DNA of 7,518 nucleotides. Source: an uncultured Lysobacter sp. (GTDB lineage: Bacteria; Pseudomonadota; Gammaproteobacteria; Xanthomonadales; Xanthomonadaceae). A program made the translations under genes and the position numbers. The stretch covers positions 1 through 7,518 of the forward strand of contig CAMLID010000123.1 of NCBI GenBank assembly GCA_946480055.1. The letters are read 5' to 3'. The notes beneath the pieces were generated by a model. The model ran no database searches and was not told the DNA's origin. It worked only from the letters and a program-made list of their open reading frames with translations. Below, piece after piece: positions 1-5,062 of the stretch (position 1 is its first letter; every line of letters begins with the position of its first letter).

Positions 1-22
1 CTCACGCCGCTCCCACAGGAGG
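1..22 (-). repeat. edge of a REP-type palindromic repeat (truncated by window)
   Basis: Read on the minus strand, the window ends with CCTGTGGGAGCGGCGTGAG. This resembles the start of the abundant 'TGTGGGAGCGGC...GCCGC' intergenic palindromes of xanthomonads and pseudomonads. Only the first arm is inside the window, so the hairpin cannot be confirmed. It lies just downstream of the last gene of the lemA operon, where such elements often act as transcript ends. The family assignment is from memory. Confidence 0.4.
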
Positions 23-44
23 CCAAAGCGGAGGCCGAAGCGGC

Positions 45-533
45 TCAGAGGATCCGCGGCAGGTCCGGCAGCTCGTTGCTGTCGTGATCGCCGTCGGCGC
101 GCGGGTAGTGCTCGGCCAGCAGCGCAGACAGCGCCTCGATCCCGCCCAGCACCGCCGCCTCCGGGTCGCCGGCGCGCAGCTGCTCCTCGACCAGCTGGCA
201 GACGCCGCGCCACTGTTCGGCGCTGACCAGGCCGTCGAAGCCGCGGTCGGCGACGATCTCGATGCGGTGATCGGCCAGCAGCAGGTACAGCAGCACGCCG
301 TTGTTGGCGCGCGTATCCCAGACCCGCAGTTGGGCGAACGCGTCCATCGCCGCGGCACGGGCCTGGCGCCCGGCCCAGACGGCGCGCGGGTGCAGGCCGG
401 GTTCGACCGCGAAGCAGATTTCGCCGGTATGGCGCAGTTCGCTGGCGGCGATCGCCGCGGCGATGCGGCGCAGGCGCTCTTCCGGGAACAAGCGTTGCGC
501 GGACGGCGCGAACAGGTGCTTGAGCAGTCGCAT
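45..533 (-). CDS. cytoplasmic TPM-domain protein (TLP18.3/Psb32/MOLO-1 family)
   Basis: A 162-residue protein with no signal peptide or membrane segment, so probably cytoplasmic. A TPM domain covers about residues 14-142, with the characteristic core around residues 72-102 (WDTRANNGVLLYLLLADHR, then IEIVADRGFDGLV). A short acidic tail (DGDHDSNELPD) follows. TPM domains have been linked to phosphatase activity in plants and to membrane-protein assembly, but the bacterial role is not settled. The start is an ATG with a good Shine-Dalgarno, GGAGG, 9 nt upstream at 543-547. That site sits in the 16-bp gap after the preceding TPM gene, so the two are almost certainly co-transcribed. It is the last gene of the lemA operon. 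Family assignment is firm; function is unknown. Confidence 0.88.
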   Translation of the reverse strand: MRLLKHLFAPSAQRLFPEERLRRIAAAIAASELRHTGEICFAVEPGLHPRAVWAGRQARAAAMDAFAQLRVWDTRANNGVLLYLLLADHRIEIVADRGFDGLVSAEQWRGVCQLVEEQLRAGDPEAAVLGGIEALSALLAEHYPRADGDHDSNELPDLPRIL

Positions 534-549
534 CAGTGCGGGCCTCCGT

Positions 550-1476
550 TCACCAGCTGCCTCCCGCTCCGCCGCCGCCGGTCATACCGCCACCGCCGGA
601 CCAGCCACCGCCGCCACCGCCACCGCCGCCGAAACCGCCGCCGCCCCAACCACCGCCGCCTCCACCCCAGCCGCCCCAGCCCGCGTCGCGGGCGAAACGG
701 CCTGTGGGTGCGCTGACCAAGCCCATCACCAGGCCGATCACCGCGCCGATGCCACCGACCAGCAGCAAGGACGAGATCAGCCAGGCCACACCGCCGGCCG
801 CGCCGGCGCCGAGCACGGCGCGCAGCGGCCGCGGCGCGCGGCCGAAGATGCCGCGAGCGACCTGGGCGACGATGAAGGCCGCGAACAGGGCGAACAGGAA
901 GCCGCCACCGCCGTCACCGCCACCCTGGGCGCGGTGGTCGGCCATCGGCGGCGGCAGTTCTTCGCCGTCGATCAGCTTGACCAGCGCCGCGCTGGCGTCG
1001 GTGACGCCGCCGGCATAGTCTCCGGCGCGGAATTTCGGCAGCAGGTATTCCTGGATCACGCGGAACGCGGTCGCGTCCGGGATCGCGCCCTCCAGGCCGT
1101 AACCGGTGGTGATCCAGGCACGCCGGTCGCCCTTGGCGACCACCAGCAGCGCGCCGTCGTTGGTACCGCTACGGCCGAGCTTGTACTGGTCGTAGGCGCG
1201 CACCGAGTACTGCGAAATCTCTTCCGGCTGGGTGCTCGGAACGATCAGGATCTGAAGTTGGCTGCCCTTGCGCTGCTGCAGCGCGCGCGCCTGCGCTTCC
1301 AGGTTCTGGCGGGTCGCGGCGTCGAGGGTGCCGGTGGTGTCGATCACCGGCGAATCCAAGGGCGGGATCGGCGCCAGCGTCTGCGCCTGCGCGACCGCGC
1401 AGACCAGCCACAGCGTCAACAGCAAGGCCCAGCCGCGCCAAGGGGCGCGGCCTGCCATCGCGAGTCGCCGCATCAT
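550..1476 (-). CDS. exported TPM-domain membrane protein with Gly/Trp-rich tail (YgcG-like)
   Basis: A 308-residue protein. Residues 1-31 form a signal peptide (hydrophobic core ALLLTLWLVCAVAQA, probable cut AQA|Q). A TPM domain spans about 41-175 and includes SPVIDTTGTLDAATRQNLE, the NDGALLVVAKGDR block and TGYGLEGAIPDATA. Hydrophobic stretches at about 193-211 and 222-256 look like membrane segments, which would anchor an outward-facing TPM domain. Residues 266-308 are about 32 glycines of 43, broken by single Trp, Phe and Ser, as in YgcG-type proteins. Two adjacent ATGs (1474-1476 and 1471-1473) have only a weak upstream SD; ATG at 1458 (MAGRAPWRGW) is also possible. It lies 25 bp after lemA, so translation may depend on coupling. 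Family is firm; biochemical activity is unknown. Confidence 0.88.
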   Translation of the reverse strand: MMRRLAMAGRAPWRGWALLLTLWLVCAVAQAQTLAPIPPLDSPVIDTTGTLDAATRQNLEAQARALQQRKGSQLQILIVPSTQPEEISQYSVRAYDQYKLGRSGTNDGALLVVAKGDRRAWITTGYGLEGAIPDATAFRVIQEYLLPKFRAGDYAGGVTDASAALVKLIDGEELPPPMADHRAQGGGDGGGGFLFALFAAFIVAQVARGIFGRAPRPLRAVLGAGAAGGVAWLISSLLLVGGIGAVIGLVMGLVSAPTGRFARDAGWGGWGGGGGGWGGGGFGGGGGGGGGWSGGGGMTGGGGAGGSW

Positions 1477-1501
1477 CGCCCGGCGTCCGCCGCCGCGCCG
1501 C

Positions 1502-2149
1502 TCAGCCCGCCGGAGCCGGCTGCTGCTGCGGAGCAGGCTGTTGCTGCGGTGCCGGCTGCGCGGCCGGCTGGCCGAATTCGACCTTGGGCGCTTCCTGGAT
1601 CTGCTGCTCGTTCTCGACCGAGAAGTTGGGCTTGGCCTTGTAGCCGAAGATCATCGCGGTCAGGTTCTGCGGGAACGAACGCACGTAAGTGTTGTAGTCC
1701 TGCACCGACTGGATGTAGCGCTGGCGCTCGACGGTGATGCGGTTCTCGGTGCCTTCCAACTGCGCCTGCAACTGCAGGAAGTTCTGGTCGGCTTTGAGCT
1801 GCGGATAGTTTTCGCTGACCACCAGCAGGCGGCCGATCGCGCTCTTGAGTTCGCCCTGCGCTTGCTCGAACTGCTGCACCGAGGCCGGATCGTCGGCGTT
1901 CACGTTGATGCTGCCGACCTTGGAGCGCGCTTCGGTGACCTGAGTCAGCACTTGCTGCTCATGACTGGCATAGCCCTTCACGGTCGCGACCAGGTTTGGC
2001 ACTAGATCGGCACGTCGTTTGTAGACGTTGAGCACCTGCGACCAGGACGCCTTCACCGCTTCGTCCTTCTGCTGGATCGTGTTGTAGCCGCAACCGCTGA
2101 GCAGCACGGCCGCCGAGACCAGCAACAGCGACATCATGAGCTTACGCAT
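1502..2149 (-). CDS. lemA: LemA family lipoprotein
   Basis: A 215-residue LemA-family protein. The N-terminus is a lipoprotein signal with lipobox LSGC and acylated Cys at residue 20. Gly-Tyr follows rather than Asp, so outer-membrane sorting is possible. The conserved LemA region begins at once (YNTIQQKDEAVKASWSQV, then VYKRRADLVPNLVATVKGY) and continues as long alpha-helices to about residue 190. The last ~23 residues are a Pro/Gln tail with a repeated QQQPAP unit, probably disordered. The start is set by AAGGAG at 2157-2162, 7 nt before the ATG. It is the first gene of an operon with two TPM-domain genes, an association seen in many bacteria. LemA function is unresolved; a role in envelope organisation is a guess. 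Typical LemA proteins are about 185-200 residues, so only the tail is extra. Confidence 0.93.
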   Translation of the reverse strand: MRKLMMSLLLVSAAVLLSGCGYNTIQQKDEAVKASWSQVLNVYKRRADLVPNLVATVKGYASHEQQVLTQVTEARSKVGSINVNADDPASVQQFEQAQGELKSAIGRLLVVSENYPQLKADQNFLQLQAQLEGTENRITVERQRYIQSVQDYNTYVRSFPQNLTAMIFGYKAKPNFSVENEQQIQEAPKVEFGQPAAQPAPQQQPAPQQQPAPAG

Positions 2150-2176
2150 GGCGCAACTCCTTCGTGAGGATGGAGC

Positions 2177-2205
2177 ATTCCAACACTCGTGCCCGCGCCT
2201 TGCAA
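2177..2205 (-). promoter_or_regulatory. candidate sigma-70 promoter of the lemA operon
   Basis: On the minus strand a -35-like TTGCAA (2205-2200) is followed after exactly 17 nt by a -10-like TGGAAT (2182-2177). Each matches 4 of 6 consensus bases, and spacing is ideal. Transcription would start near 2170, giving a leader of about 20 nt that holds the strong lemA ribosome site. It lies just past the hairpin after terC, which suits a separate transcription unit. Confidence 0.4.
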
Positions 2206-2235
2206 TGGAGGGCGCGTGAGGGTCGCGCGCAGGCT

Positions 2236-2262
2236 GCGGCGTCGCCGGACCGGCGACGCCGC
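2236..2262 (-). terminator. hairpin between terC and lemA, possible terminator
   Basis: An 11-bp perfect stem, GCGGCGTCGCC (2236-2246) with GGCGACGCCGC (2252-2262), encloses GGACC; two further G-C pairs can close most of the loop. It begins 13 nt past the terC stop on the minus strand. There is no U-tract after it, so intrinsic termination is uncertain; it could instead stabilise a 3' end or assist Rho-dependent ending. Confidence 0.4.
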
Positions 2263-2275
2263 GGGCCGTAACGGC

Positions 2276-3010
2276 TCAGTCGGCCTGGACCCGGGCCTGG
2301 GCGCGGCGCTTGGCCCACAGGTTGAGGCACTCGACCAGGGCGGAGAAGCCCATCGCGCCGTAGATGTAGCCCTTCGGAATGTGCAGCTCGAAGCCATCGG
2401 CGATCAGATACACGCCGACCAGGACGATGAAGGCCAGCGCCAGCATCTTGATGGTCGGGTTGCGGTCGATGAACTCGCCCAGCGGCTTGGACGCCAGCAG
2501 CATCACCGCCACCGCCAGCAGGATCGCCGCGACCATCACCGGGGTGTGGCTGGCCATGCCGACCGCGGCGATCACCGAGTCCAGCGAGAACACGATATCG
2601 ATCACCGCGATCTGCGCGATCACCGCCATGAACGACACCGCCGGCTTGGTGTGGATGTCCTCGGACTCGTCTTCGCCGGCGACCAGGTCGCGGATTTCCA
2701 TCGAACCCTTTACCAACAGGAACGCACCGCCCAGGATCAGGACCAGATCGCGCACCGAGATGCCCTGGCCGAACACCGAGAACAGATCGCTGGTCAGACC
2801 GGCCAGCCAGGCCAGGGTCAACAGCAGCGCAATACGCGTGATGCAGGCCACGGCGATACCGAACTTGCGCGCCTTTTCGCGCTGCGCGTACGGCAGTTTG
2901 CTGACTGCGATCGAGATGAAGACGAGGTTGTCGATGCCGAGCACGATCTCGATCGCGCTCAGGGTGACCAGGGTGATCCAGACTTGCGGATCGGAGAGCA
3001 TCTCAATCAC
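2276..3010 (-). CDS. TerC family integral membrane protein (YgdQ-like)
   Basis: A 244-residue protein of the TerC family, close in length and layout to E. coli YgdQ as I recall it, without the C-terminal CBS domains of longer paralogues. About seven hydrophobic segments are visible. The two signature acidic membrane motifs are present: EIVLGIDNLVF (from residue 21) and DIVFSLDSVIA (from residue 138). An acidic cytosolic loop GEDESEDIH lies near residues 112-120, and HIPKGYIYGAMGFS near 210-223 matches the family C-terminus. TerC proteins are tied to metal export, especially Mn(II), and to tellurite resistance; the substrate here is inferred only. I start at GTG 3008-3010 because AGGA lies 9 nt upstream; ATG at 2999-3001 would place it 18 nt away. 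I saw no yybP-ykoY riboswitch upstream. dgkA ends 73 bp before it. Confidence 0.9.
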   Translation of the reverse strand: MIEMLSDPQVWITLVTLSAIEIVLGIDNLVFISIAVSKLPYAQREKARKFGIAVACITRIALLLTLAWLAGLTSDLFSVFGQGISVRDLVLILGGAFLLVKGSMEIRDLVAGEDESEDIHTKPAVSFMAVIAQIAVIDIVFSLDSVIAAVGMASHTPVMVAAILLAVAVMLLASKPLGEFIDRNPTIKMLALAFIVLVGVYLIADGFELHIPKGYIYGAMGFSALVECLNLWAKRRAQARVQAD

Positions 3011-3019
3011 TTGCGGATT

Positions 3020-3023
3020 TCCT
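3020..3023 (-). promoter_or_regulatory. ribosome binding site selecting a GTG start for terC
   Basis: AGGA on the minus strand lies 9 nt before GTG (3010-3008) and 18 nt before the next in-frame ATG. No comparable site precedes the farther GTG at 3052. The GTG gives an N-terminus of the form M-I-E-M-L-S-D-P. Confidence 0.45.
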
Positions 3024-3083
3024 AGGCTTTGCAAAACGTTTCGGGCGCGCACGCGGCGCGCGGCGGGTGCGGGGCGGGTGCGC

Positions 3084-3464
3084 TCAGAACAGGCGCGGCA
3101 CGACGATCGCGCCCCAGATCAGCAACACATTCATCATCAGCACGAACACCGCGGCCGAGCCCATGTCCTTGGCGCGACCGGCGAGTTCGTGGAATTCCGG
3201 GCCGTAGCGTTCGATCACCGCTTCGACCGCCGAGTTCAACAGTTCGATGCTCAGCACCAGCAGCATCGAGCCGATCAGCAGCACGCGCTCGACCGGGGTC
3301 TGGCCCAGCCACCAGCCCAGCGGCGCCAGCACCACGAACAGGCAGACTTCGAGCCGAAACGAGGATTCGTGCAGCCAGGCCGCGCGCAGGCCCTGCATGG
3401 ACCACTTCGCCGCTTTGAAGATGCGCACGGGACCGCGCGGCATGTGGCCGAATTCGTCTGCCAT
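3084..3464 (-). CDS. dgkA: diacylglycerol kinase (DgkA, prokaryotic membrane type)
   Basis: A 126-residue integral membrane kinase, the usual length for the family. It phosphorylates diacylglycerol with ATP to phosphatidic acid in the inner membrane, recycling diacylglycerol released when osmoregulated glucans or lipopolysaccharide are modified. The N-terminal amphipathic helix (RIFKAAKWSMQGLRAAW) is followed by HESSFRLE, three transmembrane helices, and the signature ELLNSAVEAVIER then EFHELAGRAKDMGSAAV. By alignment from memory with the E. coli enzyme, catalytic-site residues correspond to Glu74, Asn77 and Glu81, and Glu33 and Glu39 are retained. Start is ATG with a weak GAGG 5 nt upstream. 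A short open frame just upstream ends inside that site. Nothing essential looks missing. Confidence 0.95.
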   Translation of the reverse strand: MADEFGHMPRGPVRIFKAAKWSMQGLRAAWLHESSFRLEVCLFVVLAPLGWWLGQTPVERVLLIGSMLLVLSIELLNSAVEAVIERYGPEFHELAGRAKDMGSAAVFVLMMNVLLIWGAIVVPRLF

Positions 3465-3768
3465 GGCGGCCTCAGGCAGCGGGAAGCAAGGGAGCGACCG
3501 GGCACGGGCTCGGCAGGAGGGGCGACGCGGCGGCGCGGCCGCGGCGGGACTGCTCGGTCATGGGCATGAGGGGTCGGGCTCTCTCCGGACGGGCCGGTGG
3601 GCGCAGCCGGCGGCCGCTACAGGGCATGGATTTTGCCACAAGCCCCGTCCGGTCGCCCCGGCGGGACCATGCCGGATGCGGCGGTCACGGGGCCGACACG
3701 GGGTTTTCGCGCCCGCTTAGCACCGTCGGCGCTACCCTCGCCGCCCCTGACCACTCGGGAGCAGCGCC
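3465..3768. other. divergent intergenic region between dgkA and the broken plus-strand gene
   Basis: These 304 bases have no convincing full gene. They hold the short leader-like frame 3472-3561 on the minus strand. A locally AT-richer patch at about 3627-3641 carries a minus-strand TTGTGG and a poor -10 (TAGCGG, 16-nt spacer), a weak candidate for the dgkA promoter. On the plus strand TACCCT at 3733-3738 could be a weak -10 for the frame starting at 3769, but no good -35 accompanies it. GGGAG at 3757-3761 is a good plus-strand ribosome site. Confidence 0.35.
3472..3561 (-). CDS. possible 29-residue leader ORF upstream of dgkA
   Basis: A minus-strand frame of 29 codons starts at ATG 3561 (another in-frame ATG at 3567) and begins MTEQSRRGRAAASPLLPSP. 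Its TGA (3474-3472) overlaps the GAGG that serves as the dgkA ribosome site. This arrangement could couple translation of the two. Nearly all third bases are G or C, but the whole region is GC-rich, so that is weak support. A GGAGAG lies upstream at somewhat long spacing. No family is recognised. It may be chance. Confidence 0.2.
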   Translation of the reverse strand: MTEQSRRGRAAASPLLPSPCPVAPLLPAA

Positions 3769-4140
3769 ATGCGCCGCTATGCACTGCTCGCCGGTCTGGA
3801 GACTCGGTGCGGCAAGCGGGCCGAGGTCGAGGCCGGCGCTGAGCGCGCTGCCGCCGGCCCGGGCCGAGGCCGGCACGCGCAGCCGGCATGCGCCGGGACT
3901 CGGTCCCGGAGGTTCCGGCATCGACGACAGCTTCGACGATGCGTCCGGCCGCCAGACCGATCCGAATACCCCTGCCGCCGCGGTGCCGATGGCCGGCGCC
4001 GAGCAGCCGCTGTCGCAGCCTCCGAGAATCGAACAGCTCAGCATCCCCGCCGCCAAGCAGCCCACCGGACCGCGGTCGATCCGATACTCGCGGACCGACC
4101 GGCGGCCGGCGATTTGGCCGATCCCACCCAACCCTTTCCG
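3769..4140 (+). pseudogene. possible frameshifted small hypothetical protein
   Basis: ATG at 3769 has a proper Shine-Dalgarno (GGGAG, 7 nt upstream) and opens as a signal-peptide-like MRRYALLAGL. It then turns into an Arg-rich translation typical of a wrong frame. The next frame (codons starting at positions equal to 2 mod 3) looks coding from about 3855 to 4080. Over 58 codons counted by eye, G+C is about 73, 60 and 84 percent at positions 1, 2 and 3, and the product is Pro/Ala/Asp-rich and disordered (GGSGIDDSFDDASG, TDPNTPAAAVPMAGAEQP). That frame has no stop before 4636 and would run through the VOC gene, so a second shift near 4080-4140 is also implied. A +1 change near 3800 would join the start to the coding part. 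Either the gene is decayed or the sequence has errors. No family is recognised. Confidence 0.33.
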
Positions 4141-4160
4141 CCCACCCAGGAGACACCGAC

Positions 4161-4628
4161 ATGGCAGTACAGCCCCGCCCCGACGGCTACCACAGCGTCA
4201 CGCCCTATGTGATCGTCCACGACGCCGCCGCCGCGATCGACTTCTACGTGCGAGCCCTCGACGCGACCGAAATCTATCGTCTGCCGATGGGCGACAAGAT
4301 CGGCCACGCCGAGATCCGCATCGGCGACTGCGTGATCATGATGTCCGACGAGTGGCCGGAGATGAACGCGCTCAGCCCCAAGACCCGCGGCGGCGCGACC
4401 ACCGCCTTCATGATCTACGTCGCCGACGCCGACGCCGCGTTCGACAAGGCGGTCAAGGCCGGCGGCAAGGTCGACAAGCCGCTGCAGAACCAGTTCTGGG
4501 GCGACCGCACCGGCACCATCGTCGATCCCTTCGGCCACAAGTGGACCCTGGCCACGCACGTCGAGGACGTGTCGGAGGAAGAGATGCAGAGCCGCATGCA
4601 GGAGTGGTCGCAGCAGCAGGGGGCGTGA
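4161..4628 (+). CDS. VOC-superfamily (glyoxalase/bleomycin-resistance fold) protein, PhnB-like
   Basis: A 155-residue protein with the two beta-alpha-beta-beta-beta modules of the vicinal oxygen chelate fold. Module one has SVTPYVIVHDAAAAIDFYVRAL (12-33), then GHAEIRIGDCVIMMSDE. Module two has TTAFMIYVADADAAFDKAVKAGG, then QFWGDRTGTIVDPFGHKWTLATH. This pattern, ending in VEDVSEEEMQSRM, is that of PhnB-type proteins. They are often annotated as glyoxalases or bleomycin-resistance proteins without known substrate. Possible metal ligands such as His49 remain inferred. The start is firm: AGGAG 8 nt before the ATG. It is the only confident plus-strand gene and is convergent with the asparaginase, with a repeat block between. 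No partner gene hints at a substrate. Confidence 0.92.
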   Translation: MAVQPRPDGYHSVTPYVIVHDAAAAIDFYVRALDATEIYRLPMGDKIGHAEIRIGDCVIMMSDEWPEMNALSPKTRGGATTAFMIYVADADAAFDKAVKAGGKVDKPLQNQFWGDRTGTIVDPFGHKWTLATHVEDVSEEEMQSRMQEWSQQQGA

Positions 4629-4661
4629 TCGGGTGAGGCTGCGCTGCCGACAGCGGCACAG

Positions 4662-4824
4662 CTTTGCATTTCCCTTCTCTCGCTTGCGGCGCCCGAAGGG
4701 TGTCCAAGGGTGAGAAGGTGCCCACAGGGCGGATGAGGGCCCGGAATGAGGTTGGAGTTCAACGCTCGCGCCAGACCCTCACCCCAACCCCTCTCTCAGT
4801 GGGAGAGGGGCTCAGTGCACAGGG
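4662..4824. repeat. tandem intergenic hairpin repeat, copy 1 (longer variant)
   Basis: The first of three related copies, beginning GCTTTGCATTTCCCTTCTC. Compared with copy 2 it carries about 25 extra bases (around 4679-4707) that include a second GCCCGAAGGG. It shares GAGAAGGTGCCC, AGGGCGGATGAGGG, GACCCTCACCCCA and GGGAGAGGGGCTCA with copy 2. An 8-bp stem CCCCTCTC (4788-4795) pairs with GAGAGGGG (4803-4810). It starts about 34 bp after the VOC stop. Confidence 0.75.
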
Positions 4825-4962
4825 CTTTTGATTTTCCCTTCTCCCCTTGGGAGAAGGTGCCCGAAGGGCGGATGAGGGTCCGGGATGAGGTTCGAGCTGC
4901 GCACTCGCGCCGGACCCTCACCCCAGCCCCTCTCCCGGTGGGAGAGGGGCTCAATACGCAGG
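4825..4962. repeat. tandem intergenic hairpin repeat, copy 2 (138-bp unit, three perfect hairpins)
   Basis: The best-preserved copy, 138 bp from one CTTTTGATTTTCC to the next. It has three perfect hairpins in series. CCTTCTCCC (4837-4845) pairs with GGGAGAAGG (4849-4857). TGAGGGTCCGG (4873-4883) pairs with CCGGACCCTCA (4910-4920) across a 26-nt loop. AGCCCCTCTCCC (4925-4936) pairs with GGGAGAGGGGCT (4940-4951). Motifs of this kind are, to my recollection, widespread between genes in Xanthomonadaceae and are often mispredicted as coding. Placed between convergent genes, it may act as a bidirectional transcription end. Confidence 0.8.
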
Positions 4963-5062
4963 CTTTTGATTTTCCTTACTCGCGTTGGGAGAAGGCGGCC
5001 CGCAGCGCAGGATTCAGGTCCGGGACGAAGTTGAGGCTCAGCACTGGCGCCGAGCCTCACTC
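4963..5062. repeat. tandem intergenic hairpin repeat, copy 3 (degenerate, truncated, overlaps asparaginase 3' end)
   Basis: Begins with the same CTTTTGATTTTCC as copy 2 but diverges afterwards (TTGGGAGAAGG, GGTCCGGGACGAAGTTGAGG) and lacks the last hairpin. It still forms an 8-bp stem, TGAGGCTC (5032-5039) with GAGCCTCA (5052-5059), over a 12-nt loop. The second arm contains the asparaginase stop codon (TCA on the plus strand, 5057-5059). Confidence 0.6.

Noticed and set aside
301..1737. Long plus-strand frame of 478 codons opposite the TPM operon
   Set aside because: Antisense to two TPM genes and part of lemA, whose families and ribosome sites are clear; the Pro/Arg/Ala content comes from the Gly-rich coding strand.
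3045..3061. GCGCGC hairpin between dgkA and terC as a terminator
   Set aside because: Only 6 bp of stem in very GC-rich sequence, with no immediate U-tract; it could easily be chance.
2189..3569. Plus-strand frames opposite terC and dgkA
   Set aside because: These are antisense shadows of two well-recognised genes, with Asp/His/Gln-rich products matching no family.
3617..4162. Minus-strand frames opposite the broken gene (also 3685-4131)
   Set aside because: Positions 1 and 2 base composition favours the plus strand. The minus products have clustered Cys and Arg, no ribosome site I could find, and no recognisable domain.
3560..4636. Long plus-strand frame of 358 codons spanning the VOC gene
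   Set aside because: Its second half is the Arg/His-rich shadow of the well-supported VOC gene. Only the part around 3855-4080 looks coding, and that is reported as a possible broken gene.
4645..4658. Small stem TGCCG/CGGCA after the VOC stop as a terminator
   Set aside because: A 5-bp stem followed by a broken T-run is weaker than the repeat hairpins just downstream, which are better candidates for ending transcription.
4662..5062. CRISPR-like array
   Set aside because: The copies are contiguous 100-163 bp multi-hairpin units without short repeats alternating with unique spacers, and no cas genes are nearby.
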